64,000 bases of DNA. Source: Rhododendron vialii. Taxonomy: Eukaryota; Streptophyta; Magnoliopsida; Ericales; Ericaceae. The stretch is from positions 38,295,501-38,359,500 of the forward strand of contig NC_080563.1 of NCBI RefSeq assembly GCF_030253575.1, in the 5' to 3' direction. Below the pieces are notes generated by a model. The model worked only from the letters and a program-made list of their open reading frames with translations, ran no database searches and was not told the DNA's origin. Positions within the stretch are counted from its first letter, which is position 1. Every line of letters starts with the position of its first letter. Made by a program: the position numbers and the translations under genes. Positions 1 to 12,696 of the stretch are shown here, piece after piece.

Positions 1-1564
1 AGACATAATTAAAGGATAAGAAAACTTGAGATCTGTTTGGTACTATTGTCTTCGTTTTCTTTGTTTTCCAAACAAAACGCAACGAAAAATTGTCAAAAAC
101 ACCCGGTATCCTTATCAGTGTTTCGTGAAAACACAAGAATTCCGGAATTCAAAAAACATCTTTTCGCACTTCACGCAATGCAGATTTGTTTTGAAAAATT
201 CTCGATGTTGGTTTTTCAAAACTGTTCGTACGTTTTTCCTGTTACATTCAAAATCACAAGTATTGATCAATATGACAACAGAGCCGAAAATGAAAACGAT
301 ACAAAATAGGAAAGCAAAAGCCAGAATATCTCTCTCTTTTATGTAGAAGTCTAGAAGAATATAAGAACTGTTTCTCTATCTCTTAAGTAGAAGTGTAGAA
401 GAATATAAGAACTGTTTCATTGACAAGAAATTAAACAAGTTTTCAAGCTAAGCCCCCAGCATCTCTTTATAGGGTACAAATACTCTGTTACATCTAAAAT
501 CTCAAATTAAGGGGGAATGCTAAGCTATCCCCTCTTGTCTGGGATACCGTATCCCCCTAGTTTTCACCATAAGAAAGTATAATATGAACCATAAGAAGAC
601 GTAACAAAAAATCACAAACTGGCAGAACAAAATGACACCATAAAATGGCATACAGTTTACCAAACGAAGACGCAAAGTTTTCACTACATCACGAATAACA
701 TTTTTCAAAATGGCATAAAATTCAAAATCATTTTTTTTTACAGTGTCCCCCATCATAACATTCACCGCAAAATGATATACCGTTTGCCATGAAAAGCCGT
801 ATCATGTTATGTTTTGGTCACACCACAGGAGGGGGAGTACCATAGAATTTCCCTGTTTAAGCATTAGAGCACAAGTACTGTTTGATTGGCAAGAAATAAA
901 AAACTTCAAGCTAAGCCCATAGTATCTCTTTCTAGGGCACTATCCCTACCTCTTTCTTCACTCCTTACCTTTCTTGTATATGGTATAACCGAAAGGGGCC
1001 TACCCCTCTTTAACTTTAGAGGCACTGAAGTCTCAGATTCACTTATAGTTCTGCAACTTTACAAGGGCCAATTCTAAAGGTGAGCTAACAACATCTTCTA
1101 TCATGTTATTTCTGGTGCATTCCAGCTCCTATTATGATTGTTTAGCATCAAGCAGCTTACTTCTAAGAAGTTACCTTTTTTTGGTTCTTTTGAATTTTAC
1201 TCTGAAAATTGAACTGCTACCAAAATCTAAGTTTTGGCAAACACTCACTTGAGTGTGTAGTTTAAGTGGTTGGAGCTTTAGGGTTCGAGCTTACGGATAT
1301 GTAGTTGTGCTAACTAACCCAACATATTAACCTACCGGCAAGAGGCTTTTGGCCCAACGGCATTCGGAGTGCACTTAGGTACCAGGAGAAAGAAGGTCAA
1401 AAGTTCAAATCCTCCCTTCAAGGTGCTAATTAAAAACTAACCACTACCTATCATTTCATAAACGGGTCCCACTTGAATCAAAAGATGCATTTTAGCCATC
1501 CTATTGCTCTAAAGAACATCCAAGGGGAATTGACTTATTATTCAACGTTGCTACTCACACAACA

Positions 1565-1892
1565 TGTATACACAGATTGCGTGCACAGATCCAGTGTGGG
1601 ACTCATTACGGATCCCACACAAACAATCCAAACCATTCATTAATTGTAATACATTTTTCAAGGGTCCTCGCAAAAAATCAGCTAATTCCGATACCTATAA
1701 GTGCTCGATCCAATCATCTAAGTTTTTATTCAGATTTCAGGACAATGAAAAGTTAGATGGTTGAATCGAGTATTTATAGGTATCGGATTGAGCTGATTTT
1801 TAGCGAGAGCTCTTGAAAAAATATTTTACATTTAATGAACGGCTCGGATCGTTTGGGCCCCACACAGCGATCTGTGCACGATTTGTGTGTCA
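1565..1892. mobile_element. Foldback MITE with long imperfect inverted arms
   Basis: The left arm (cgtgcacagatc near 1580, then ccgatacctataagtgctcg) returns as its reverse complement on the right (cgagtatttataggtatcgg, then gatctgtgcacg near 1875). The two halves fold on each other over about 150 bp per arm. There is no coding capacity. It looks like a non-autonomous DNA transposon, family unknown. Confidence 0.65.
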
Positions 1893-2213
1893 AAAGTCTG
1901 TGTCAACAGATTTACTGCTTATCATATGATGCAAGGTTAGACCTACTTTCTCCAAATCTATATTCTATCAACTGCTAAAACATGCAAATTAACAAATAGG
2001 AGAAAAGTTAACTAGAACTGCAAGTGGGTCCAAGCTGACAACTTCTATGGCTAGAAAAAGGTCAATTTGCTGATAACTTAATCAGGAGGAAATTTAGTTA
2101 AGCCTACTTTTATTAACAAAGATGACGGTTAAGTTACAGCCAGCTTCATCACTTAGATAACACTTCATACTAGTAGTTACTGGTGTTGAAGTAGCAAAAC
2201 AAAACACAAAACC

Positions 2214-2440
2214 GAGGGGTCGGCGGAATGCTTGCCACTTGGTGACTAAAGGCCTCGGGAAACCTTTTGATCTTGGGTTCGACTCTTATGGGTGTGTTGC
2301 CTGCTATCAATACCGGCATTGCGCCAATAAATAGCGGGATTTTCCCTGGATTTAATTGGGACCCTCGCTACTGAACAGTGAAATTGATCTCCGAATTAGA
2401 AGGTCCATTTGGAAGGATACCGAGTTATAAAAAAATTAAC
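2214..2440 (+). mobile_element. tRNA-derived SINE
   Basis: A B-box-like motif ggttcgactc lies at about 2275-2284, preceded at tRNA-like distance by a weak A-box-like stretch (ggcggaatgcttg). The body continues through gggaccctcgctactgaac and aattgatctccgaattag and ends in an A/T-rich tail (ataaaaaaatt). This is the layout of plant tRNA-derived SINEs. A truncated relative of the 3' half is at 5135-5245. Confidence 0.65.
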
Positions 2441-2709
2441 AAACCACAGCTCGACAATGTCCCAAACTTGATTAAAGCAGCCCACATTGAGTGATTCTTA
2501 GGCTTAAGAGAATTGATTTATGTATGGTCCCATTACTTCATGATTCTTCTTTCTCCACTGGCAACCCACAAATGGAAGAGTGTGGTGGCAGGGACTGAGA
2601 AAAGGGATCAGCTACTTTTAGAAAACTTTGATCACGTTTCATTGAAAGATTAGGGAAGAGAATGAGCCAAAAGAAGTGAAACCATAAAAGAGATGTAACT
2701 GGGTAAGAT

Positions 2710-2873
2710 GTGCGGGTTCGGATTCTCTTCGGCCCAAGTTTTGAACTGGACGGAACAGTCCAAATCTGGATCTTCCATTGATCGATTTGGTCAGATACGG
2801 TAAATGAACGGTTCATATTTGAAATGTCCCGTCTAGTCCAAAACTTGGAACGAAGGGGATGCGATCCCAAGAT
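2710..2873. mobile_element. MITE copy (ttcggattctc family), copy 1
   Basis: The left end reads gggttcggattctcttcggc followed by ccaagttttg. The right end contains tagtccaaaacttggaacg, its approximate inverse. A longer relative lies about 430 bp downstream at 3130-3383. Confidence 0.55.
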
Positions 2874-3129
2874 GTGGATTGATTGGATTTCCGTAACTAT
2901 CAGAAAGTTTTTAATGAAAGGAAGGGTTAGCAATCACTGGCAAAGAGAGAACCAAAATAGACAATGAAATTAACTTGAGTGAGAAGGATATCTTCACATC
3001 ATGATTAAAGTCAATCAGTTAGGTGCAATTTATAATTGCGCTTGCTTTAGTTGTGAGATGGTCACCAACTGTGAACTTTTAGGAAGAGACACATTAAAGG
3101 GGGAAAAACAGATAGAAAGAAACAAAAGA

Positions 3130-3383
3130 AAAGGGTTCGGATTCTCTACGGTCCAAGTTTTGGATGGCACGGGACAGTTCAAATTTGGACCATACATTGG
3201 TATAATAATGGTTTGGCTTTGCTCATATATTCTTACCGGTAAGAGTCAATGGTTCGGACTTGCTCCGATGCTCTTGCCGGTACGAGTATCCGAACAAATC
3301 CGAACCATTATTTGCAACAATGGGTCATCCATATTTGGAATGTTCCATCCAGTCCAAACTAAGGACCGGAGAGGATCCAATTC
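3130..3383. mobile_element. MITE copy (ttcggattctc family), copy 2, with extra central foldback
   Basis: The left end gggttcggattctctacgg and right end ccagtccaaactaaggacc match copy 1 at 2710-2873. The centre carries an additional palindromic block: aataatggtttggc near 3207 pairs with ccgaaccattatt near 3310. This suggests one element inserted in another. Confidence 0.5.
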
Positions 3384-4412
3384 GAAAGAAAAACAAGTTG
3401 ATATGCCATGACTAATGGCATTATTATTATGGGCTTCTCATTTTCTTCAACTAGCTAACATATAATGCGCACTTCAGCCCATTAAAAGCTGAATGTGGTC
3501 AAAATACCAGCATTAAACCATACCTATCTTACAAAAGGTGCACCCATACGTGTATGTTAAGTATACCCACAATAAGGATGGCTGCTCACCTAAGTTGGGG
3601 CAAAAAACTATGAAATATTTGCATTGTTTAGGATAAGTTAACCCATGAAGCATTCCAATACTCCCTAGGGGGAAGGATGCTCAACAACTCCAGAGCTCAA
3701 TGAATTCGGTTTGCATTTGTTTCAGTTGACAAAATGAAAGGTAAGCATTACCCAAATATGTTCACCTACATTATCTGGACTAATGCATTATCCGCAAATA
3801 TCGATCGTTGTAAATCTCTCAAGACACTCGGTTGGATAAGGGGATAAAACCCGTGTCAGACACGTTTAATTGGTCGTGTAGCAAACATATTTCGCTATTC
3901 AGATTTCCTTTTTTTTTTTTTTTTGGTAACTAGATTTCCTTTGAGTTATGCATAGACCGTGACACTTTTTAACTCCATTGGTCTTTGAAAGATAGATACA
4001 GTAATTTTGAGTTTGGATGTGCCCTATTGTCTTAGAGATAAAAATAAGATGAACCACCACTTATGTACCAAGAAAGCGAAGAACAAAAAGGCCAAAAACT
4101 GACAACACGAAAAAGAGATCAATCAATAAACAGAGCCTATACACGCCTATAAAAGTCAAAAATACATAATTTGTCAAGGAATGGATCATAGGTTGGTTTG
4201 CACTCTCTGGACTCGCAACTAAACAAACTACGATATCTAGTGTTATTGCCATGACCTCTCTCTCTTTTTTTTTCTTTTTTTTTTTGCATAATATGGAGTG
4301 AATCAAACGCAAGTTGCATTTCTTTCAACTAGGTATTCTCATAGCAAGTATAACTCAATTTCTCCAACGAGAAGTTCATATGATCAATAAGCTTTCTTCA
4401 CAATAAGGGTGT

Positions 4413-4545
4413 GAAGCGAAGTCCCACATCGCCTGAGTACCAAAGTAATATGAAGTATACAAGCTTGAGAGCACCCTCACTTCAATACCTAGCTTTTGGG
4501 TTGAGTTCTACCCAAAGGGAACAATACGGGCCCTAATACCACAAA
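4413..4545 (+). mobile_element. LTR-like fragment of a TRIM retrotransposon
   Basis: The segment (cgaagtcccacatcgcctga, then ccctcacttcaatacctagc and gttgagttctacccaa) closely matches the two terminal repeats of the miniature LTR element in the expansin intron at 18320-18665. Only one copy is present, so it is either a solo terminal repeat or a fragment. It is a fossil. Confidence 0.55.
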
Positions 4546-4697
4546 CACTTAATACCATGGCCTCTTATGACAGTTTAGGGCTAATCCATAAGAAATGCCA
4601 TTTGCTTTTTCTTAAGTTGATCTGACATACTCATCAAAAGATGCAAATTGAGAAAATGTAGCAGTTCTAAGGCAATGGAAAATCAGAAAAGGCAGAA

Positions 4698-4875
4698 TAG
4701 TAGTCATTTGGTTTAGCAGCCAAGAGCCTAGAAGCATTTGGTCTGGAGTTCGACTCCTACCCGCGTGCTATTGATTCCAATGGAGAGCAGTATCTTACCT
4801 AAAAAGGAGTCTTACCAGTACGAGGAACGGGAACGTGGTACACCCACATACCTAAGTTGTGGTACGCTAGGGATA
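4698..4875 (+). mobile_element. Possible SINE
   Basis: A B-box-like ggagttcgactcc lies near 4745 and is followed by a body of about 120 bp without coding potential. It resembles the layout of the SINE at 2214 but differs in sequence. Assignment is tentative. Confidence 0.35.
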
Positions 4876-5134
4876 GGCTCCTATAGATCATAACGTTTTA
4901 TCAAATTATCCATACAAAAAACATGTCTTAAGAGCATTTGACATTTTTCTCCCACCAAAATTCCATGCTCTCTAAATTTTTACTTTAGTAAGTTGATTTT
5001 TCTAAAAAACTTTGTGGGATCGCTTTGGATCGCTAAATTTACCGTATTGAAACAGTAGTGTACTATGTTTCGGAACGTGCATACCAAAACATAATTCATT
5101 AGGGTATGAAAGTTCCCATGTAACGTAGGCAAGG

Positions 5135-5245
5135 CGAGTTCATATAGGGGGCCGGCTTTAATGGGGACACCACATAGTGGACGGCTGGATCGATCTCCCG
5201 ATTAGTAGGTTCATTGGGCCGAATACCAAGTAATCAAAATAAATA
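5135..5245 (+). mobile_element. 5'-truncated SINE (same family as 2214-2440)
   Basis: The stretch ggctttaatggggacaccac, then gatcgatctcccgattagta and gaataccaagtaatcaaaat, aligns by eye with the 3' half of the SINE at 2214-2440. The tRNA-like head is missing. Confidence 0.55.
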
Positions 5246-5515
5246 TAACACAAGAAGTTGACAATTCACAACCTGAAAGCTATATTCCCATACTGCCTAA
5301 ATTTCAAGAGAAAAATATTGAACTCTTATGTACCAAAAGAAATAGATAGCAGGAGTAGGGGTATATAAGTTGGCAGTGTAACTTGATACAGAACACAAGA
5401 AGGTTCAAACATTATGTCAAACCGCGTAGATATTAGTTATTACAATCTTAAGTTTCAAGCATATAAAATACAGTGGTAAAGGTTATTCAGATATAGGCTA
5501 AGGAAACCCACCAAG

Positions 5516-8133
5516 TTATGGGTGCTCAGGAGGTGGTGAAGGCCTTGGGATGTAAGGCATGAGAGGAGTGCCATGCTGGATAGGTCCAGGTCTTATGGAT
5601 GTCATTGAACTTGGAACTGGATCGATAGGCTCATAGTCTTCCAGATTTACACTTCCTGATTGATCACTTTTATCGGTGCTTGAAGTGTGACCGATCTCCT
5701 GTGATTGGAAAAGAGGGAAAAGAAAGGACGAATAGAGCACGTCAGAGTCATAAAAAGGAGAAACCTTGCTTAAATTTTGGGGTCCGTTAGATTTGGCGGA
5801 AAATGTTGTTCCCAGGGAGAAATATTTGGAATGGTGGTGATGGTTGTGTGGGGGCCGGAGGCAGCAGTGATGGTGGCTGTGGTTGAGGGGTACTAGTGAT
5901 GGGGTGGTAGTAGCGCTGATCCGGAAAAGTTCGCATGCAAAAAGTTCAGTCAAAATTAATTCATTTCCGTTAACAGTGCAAACAATTTTCCATTTTCCCT
6001 TGATTTTCGTTTCCGTATAGTACCAAACAACAGAAATAGAGAAAAAAATTCATGTACTAAGTTATCTGGAAAGAAACATTGTACTAGCTTCATAAGTTCA
6101 AACGGACTCGTATATCCCTAAAGCTATGCAGTTCATTGTGTGTACCTTTAGCTTCCTGCTTCCTGTCATGACTCCCGTATCATCCTCGTGGCGAGTAAAA
6201 GCCATATCTGGTTGAGTTAAACATAAGTTTTTTAGCAAGCAATATTATATGGAACGAAGAGAGATAAACGTCTCATTGAGAATCCAATCAAAAACCAAAA
6301 GTTGGAACTAGAGTCTGAAGTTAAATGATGGAGAAAGCTACCATAAGCAACAGACCAACTGTCACAAATGAAGCAATTTCTCAACATAACAGAAGAAATC
6401 CGAAAAGCCTTCATTCAAACATCGTGCCTAATACGGATTTCTACTTCCTGTTTTGATTTTCTTGGGGAATGGAGAACAAAAACGAGAAATCGTTTGGATT
6501 CGAGGTCTGCCATTCCTCAAACTCCCTCTGAAAGTGATTCAAAAGCTCCGGTACAAGACCCAAGTAGGCAGGTTGAGGTCCTACGAGGTGCATGAAGGCT
6601 AAAAAGAACCAAGATAGGACTCATGGCACTCGCCAACAATGGGGCAGACTCGTGGCTTTCGCAATCCTTGGTATATCTATTGTTGAGCACTCTGAATTAA
6701 GTAGATCAAGTTTGTTTTTCCCTTTCCGGCTATACATGGAGTTCGATTAAGGTGATATTAAGGACTGTTGGTACAAAAGCAGATAGACTTAAAACTTAGA
6801 TACGTGGAACAGTAACAAACGATACGAGCATACGCGAATTTTTCAAAATCATTTTAGGTGATAAAAACATTAAGGAAGAGCTTAAACCACTGGCCTAACG
6901 GGCATAAAGCGGACTGAGAATTGCATACGAGCCCATATGTAGCAGGAATTGGTCGATTTGCATGCGACTTTTTAGTCTCTCCGGTATACAAGAGTAGCAA
7001 AAAACCGATGTGTTGCAGCTGATATGCTGTGTTGCGGGTGCAACTTCTGTTTATAAACTACAGGGAACAGTTTGTTTGACCCGATATGAGCATGAGATTG
7101 GACCATATATCCAAGGTGAGAAAATGTCCAGCTTTGCTCAAAATATTTACAACTCCAAGATTATATTTTTTATCCGCAAAAAATAATTTCTACAACTCAA
7201 GATTAAACGTCAGTTAGATATATAATCTCAAAAAGTGTGATATACAATACTGGAATCCGTTTGATATTATTAATCCGATGACTATTAATCTTATCAAACA
7301 AATATGCGCTCATAGAACAATTAACTCAAATGAAGCAATATCACAAGAAACCCAACTACCCAAAATTACTGGTGTTTTCGTATCGGGATACGATCGAGTA
7401 TTGTTTTTTCATTTTATGAATCTTAACGTAAAATAAGCTGATATACAATTAAATGTTAGTTTTACCTAATTACAGTCTAAAAGTTTGTTGCACATATGAA
7501 AAGTAAGTGTTTTATATATCAAAAATTATGTTTTTTAAGAAAATTTCCAAAGTCTCCAAAGTGAGGTATATCACATATAGGCTTTCGGGTGCCTTGGTCA
7601 AGGAAAGAACCCTTAGCTAATTCATTGAAAACATGATCGAAATATGTTCCTTCTTCTATTGAGCTCTAATGGATTGAGTTTTGGCTTTCTTCGAATGGTT
7701 TAAACGTCGCAATAATTTGATCAAACAATTTACTACGCATTTGGGGTTCTACTTCTTAAAATACCGGTATGAATTTTTTCAATAAGTAATCGCAGGATAC
7801 ATACCGAATCGGGATAGAAGAATATAGCGTAAGGCACGTTACCGTATTGTTGGATTCCTATAATTAAAAAGAAGTCGTCTTCGGAAAGGGACGTTGCGAA
7901 TCAAAGGGTACGTACCCGTATCCATATCGTAGGTTTTTAACAACCATAAAATTATCACAACCAAACAACCATGGAGTAACACAAATCATGTAACCACCAT
8001 AAAATTAAATTTTCAGAAAAAAACAGAGCCATAGAAGTTTACCAGTAGTAACAGAGGAGGAGCTTCCACCAATGGAGAAACTAAGCAACACCAAAGCTGT
8101 CCCAGCCACCCAAAACGCAAAACCACCCTTCAT
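5516..8133 (-). CDS. Small secreted peptide precursor (111 aa), family uncertain
   Basis: Three exons on the minus strand: 8133-8043, 6207-6146 and 5698-5516 (stop TAA). Junctions are GT-AG and phases match (91, 62 and 183 nt). The start is the ATG at 8133, which opens a clear signal peptide (MKGGFAFWVAGTALVLLSFS, small residues after it). The mature part contains a basic stretch (GSRKLK, about residues 46-51), then an acidic run with an Asp-Tyr pair at residues 72-73 (LEDYEPIDPVPSS), and a Pro-rich tail (HGTPLMPYIPRPSPPPEHP). Size, signal peptide, dibasic site and acidic-flanked Tyr are features of plant post-translationally modified peptide hormones, where Asp-Tyr is a sulfation target. I infer an apoplastic signalling peptide. 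The tail does not match the RGF, PSY, CEP or PIP consensus as I remember them. Intron 1 is 1.8 kb. Confidence 0.72.
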
Positions 8134-9267
8134 AATCCCAATAGATACCTACAATTAACCAAACTAAACTATCTCTTCAACCCACCAAAATCTCTATATG
8201 TAACAGAATACGCCTCTGAACAGATCTATGCCCTTTACAACCTCACAAAAACCTGCTTAAATAACTCAACCCATTTCAGATTTCCCTCAGGGAATGGGAA
8301 AAAAAATATACTTTAAAACGAGAAAGAAATCACCGGCCTTTCGTCACACTTAGATTTTCAGGTGATTTCAGTACGCCAAAGTCGACCTGAAAATCTGGAG
8401 ATAGCCCATACCGGAATATAGACAAACAGTAGGAGTATTTTGATATATATTTGGTGTTGGATTGGTGTATAAATATATGGGTTTAATGTGGGTTTTTGTT
8501 TTGAGTAGCAGAAACAGTGGGGAATGTGGCGAAATGAATGCGGGAGTTTGTGGGGAAATGCGAGCCCTTCTTAATGTGGGCAGAACAGGGGACTGGTTTT
8601 CGGGCACGACACAAGCGGTTCTGAGATTCTTTAAACTTGGAGTGGCGGTAAAATGAAAAATATTAACCCCTTGCCACGCACGATGCTTAGAGTTATGTCA
8701 TCTCTTGCATTTACTAGATGAATATTAGAATTCGCTTGGTATTTCGACTCCCTTTCTAGTAAAATGGTTTTAATGATAAATCTTTCGATTTGGGAGATTG
8801 TTGACGCGTATCTAAAACCAAGTAATTAAAGAGTAAAACTGGTTGACCTGAGTTATGGGTGTTGAGATCCCCTGCAACTAACCGCTTAGTCTAAATAGTT
8901 TTAAAACTCAATTTTATTGCGCTTTGGAAAAAAAAATTTAACCGATTAATTTCAAAACTCTAGACGTAACGACCGGGCATAACCCCTAGTGGCCCCAAAA
9001 TTTGAAATGCTTGGCCTCTGTGATAATAAAACTTGTGACTTCATAGAGTAGCACTTATTGTTTTCAAACAACCACTTGGCTTGCAAAACTGTTTTTGAAA
9101 ACAAGTTTAATCATCCATTTTTGAGGGACGAGAGTAATAAATTGTGTTTAATAAAAACTGCGGTTTTTTACCAAATTTATCAATGGAGTAAATAATCTTC
9201 CATTACTTTCATGTACTGCATGTTTGATTTATCAATAGTCACATAATCCGCATGTATGAGCAATAGC

Positions 9268-9367
9268 GGATCCGCGAGCATGAAAACGACTTTTGAAAAT
9301 ATTTTAAATTACTAAAAGGATCCGCGAGCATGAAAACGACTTTTGAAAATATTTTAAATTACTAAAT
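9268..9367. repeat. Perfect 50-bp tandem duplication
   Basis: The unit starting ggatccgcgagcatgaaaac occurs at 9268-9317 and 9318-9367 with only the last base differing. A diverged relative occurs in TAF4 intron 2 near 38262-38345 (gcgcgagcgtgaaagcgtc), so the sequence is probably part of a dispersed repeat. Confidence 0.85.
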
Positions 9368-10935
9368 TTATGAGAATAAAAATTGAGAGCGATGACACAA
9401 AATAAGGATTGACATTAAGACTTAACCAATAAGAAAATAACTATTCAAATCTCCAACCATGTTGTTTGGCTTAATAACCAACTTTTTTATTTATTTTTGG
9501 TAACTTGGCTTATAAATTGTCTTTATTCATAAAAAATTATATTTTCTTAGTTTTCAGTTAAATTGTTGTGGATTACAATTCGTCTAAATGAGAGGAACCG
9601 AAAAAATTAGAAAATTATGATCCAAACTCAAAATATTCCAAAAATACGTATCATGAACACCGCTAAAGTAGTGGCTGAAATGTCATTGTCATGTTTTCGC
9701 TAAACTGAACAGACTAAAACCCATTCTCGCGGATTTCTAGGTAAATCATTCTCCTCACATATATCAACTAAAATATCATTTAACGTAAATAATTTGACTA
9801 TTGTTATCAGCCTATAGTCCAATAATATAATGTGGAAACATATGATCCTAACTACCATAGTATGGCAATCTCTCCTATGAAAATGAAGTGCATAACTACC
9901 CCAAAATCCAACACTCACCGAAACTGAATTAATCTTATGCCCCCATGCCCAATCTCCACTGTCATCAGAGAGGTTAGAGCAACGGACAAGAACATAATAT
10001 ACTCCATAAAGAAATAAGAACATGCAGGTATGGCATCACGGAAATACGGAATATTACATCCAAAGTCAAGGCTCCGAGGAATTTTTGGGTGTCAAGCGAG
10101 TACCTCATGGCGATACCCGTCGGCGATCTCAACCGTTCAAACGTGTTTTGGACAGTTTAGATTTATTCCATCTCTCCCCCCTCACCCCACCACTCTCTCC
10201 TTTCTTTTTCTCTCTCGGAAAATCCGGATCGTTGAAATCGCCGACGTCGTGGTACCCACCCGGCACCTAGAAACTTCTTCTCCAAGACTCCATTCTCTAA
10301 TACAGGTATGGAATACTTCGACTTTAAACCAAACATTAATGATAAAGAATTCAAAGCAAGCAAATCTGAATAATGATAAAAGATGAGGCTCTAATTCAGG
10401 TATGGAATAAAAGAGCATTTGGATCATATTTTTTAGCTCTGGATGAAGCCCATTTTGAAGGAACAGTAGGCCTTGTTGTACCGGGTACAGGAGGCCTCTA
10501 AGTCTAAGGCCCTGCTTGGATGAAGGGAAAAGAGGAGGGAAAAAATTAGCAGGGGTATATGGGGAGGGACCCACCTGTTTTCCCCGTTTGGCAAACCCAA
10601 TTTCTTTCCCTATTATTTCTTACCCCCTTTTCGTTTTGCCCAATTGTAGTGATTGTCCGGTATAAATTTTGGGCTCCTCTTGATGAGCCCAAAAATATTC
10701 CAGTTGTGGAGGTGTGTTTTGTGGACGAAAATACCCCTCGTTATCCCCCTTTTTCCATCCATCATTCAATCAACTTTTACTTTTTATTCTACCCAAAATC
10801 ATAATTTTTCATCAAACCTATCTTAAGACTTCTTATTTAATTTTCGGGCTCTCTTAGGGTGCTCATTGAAAGACTTTAAAGCCAAAAATTCATTATGACC
10901 ATTTAAGATAAATGATCAAAAAAATAAGAGTTTCG

Positions 10936-11360
10936 CACCGGTTCAAACAGATTGAAAATTGAAACACTTAATTTTTAATTATATTTTTTAATATATAAAT
11001 GGTGTAAAAAAATAAATATTTCAATTTTTAATCCGTTTGAACCGGTGCGAAGATCTAAGTTTTCTGATCATTTTATCCTAAATGGTCATAATTAAATTTT
11101 GACTCTATGGCTCTCGTTGATTAGCTGTAAAAGATATTTAATTCTACGACTTTCTTAAGGCTAATCAACGAGAGCCATAGGGTCAAAATTTAATTATGAT
11201 AATTTAGGATGAATTGATCAGAAAATTAAAATCTTTTCACCAGTTCAAACGAATTGAAATTTGGAATACTTAATTTTTTAACTATATTTTTTAATATATA
11301 AACTGTCTAAAGAGGTTGAAAAATTAAGTGTTCCAAATTTCAATCCGTTTGAACCGGTGG
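10936..11360. repeat. Nested palindromic AT-rich element, copy A
   Basis: The arm gcaccggttcaaacagattg near 10937 returns as gtttgaaccggtgcg near 11037. The arm ttgactctatggctctcgtt near 11099 returns as aacgagagccatagggtcaa near 11166, and ccgtttgaaccggtgg recurs near 11345. Several hairpins are therefore stacked inside the larger TIR element. Confidence 0.65.
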
Positions 11361-11699
11361 AAAGATTGTTTGGTTCAAACACTGTGTTCGGTTGGGCTTT
11401 TTGAGTTTTTATTTCATAATGAAATTTTGAATGCAAAAAAGTTGTGGGGACCAACAAGTGCTGACAAAGACCGAAAATCTATCTATTCTACTTTAAAGTC
11501 TGACTACAACCATATAGTGTACAGTAAAAATGGAGATGAAGTTGGAGAGAGAGAGAGAGGGAGAGAGATGAAGTTGGGACAGAACTTTTTGTCCCACTTG
11601 CTGACACGCGCAGTAAAATTCGTGATTTTTTTTTTTCCTTTCTGCCGACTCACAGATATAGGGACTCACTCATCTTTAAAATAACTCATTCAATCACAT

Positions 11700-11965
11700 G
11701 TTTTTATATTTTAACTCAAAAATTTCAATCCAAAATTTAGTTTTTTGATCATTTTATTCTAAATGATCATAGTTAAATTTTGACTCTATGACTTTCGTTG
11801 ATTAGCCCTAAGAGATATTTGATTCTACAACTTTCTTAGGGTTAATCAACGAGAGCCCTAGAGTCAAAATTTAATTATGACAATTTAGAATAAAATGATC
11901 AAAAAACTAAAGTCTTTCCACCTGTTTAAACGGATTGAAATTTATAACACTTAATTTTTTTTTTA
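11700..11965. repeat. Nested palindromic AT-rich element, copy B
   Basis: It repeats the core of copy A: ttgactctatgactttcgtt near 11779 and its inverse aacgagagccctagagtcaa near 11848, flanked by aaattt-rich arms. It is diverged from copy A, so the two are probably old. Confidence 0.6.
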
Positions 11966-12696
11966 AAACCTAAATTTTATAAAAAAAATTATTTAATAAT
12001 AATACTAAATTCGTTAATTTGTTAGTAGAAAAAATATTACGGCTTAAGTTGTGAAAGAATAATTAAATTTGCAATTACATATAAAACGTAATACATAATT
12101 AATTTAGGGACTGCACAAGGGTAAAATGGTCATTTGATAGCTTTTTATATTATCCATCATTCCTTATAACCCCTATTAATCCTCCATCCAAACTAAGTAT
12201 TATTTAATCACTCTTCTTTAATACATCATTCAAACAACCTACTATTTAATTTTCCCTCCATAAACATCACATCAATGTGGGTCATCCCTTATTAACTAAT
12301 ACCTCCTACTATCTTATCCCCTTATTAACTAATACTCCTAATTTTTTTTCCGCATCCAAACGGGCCCTAAAGTCAAGATGAGGCTCTAATTCAGGTATGG
12401 AATAGAAGAGCATTTGGAAATACTAAGGATTCAAACTGAGAAACTTCAATAGCGATAATTTGGAAGTAGGATTCAAAGTTGTGAGCCCTGCTTTCAAATC
12501 TTTGTCGGGTATTAATTATCAAAACACGTCTTTAGCCGTCATTTTCCCTTCAGATTATATTTTTTAGCTTAGGATGAAACCCATTTTAAAAGCACCTGGG
12601 TACAGAAGGCCCTCGAAGTATGTAGAATTTAGAATACATCTATTTTCACAAATCTCTATTCACGTAAAGTTTCTTTTCAATTTTCATACAAATTAA

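Larger units (their letters stand above)
1..5515. other. Gene-less repeat zone
   Basis: I find no coding frame here with family resemblance or plausible splice structure. It holds a short tandem duplication at about 341-420 (a unit containing tagaagaatataagaactg, twice), a related pair of segments at about 423-490 and 888-945 (both containing caagctaagccc), two foldback MITE copies, several SINE-like pieces and an LTR-like piece, listed separately. The remainder is unannotated AT-rich sequence. Confidence 0.5.
10508..12366. mobile_element. Non-autonomous TIR DNA transposon, 1.86 kb, PIF/Harbinger-like ends
   Basis: The left end GGCCCTGCTTGGATG and the right end, whose inverse is GGCCCGTTTGGATG, form terminal inverted repeats. 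They are flanked by TAA (or CTAA) on both sides, 10505-10507 and after 12366. A 3-bp TAA duplication with GGCCC-type ends suits the PIF/Harbinger superfamily. I see no transposase. The interior (10850-11965) is mostly two copies of a palindromic AT-rich element. Confidence 0.6.

Noticed and set aside
9700-10023. Minus-strand frame of 107 codons
   Set aside because: No recognisable motif, no good start context and no neighbouring exons; probably chance in AT-rich sequence.
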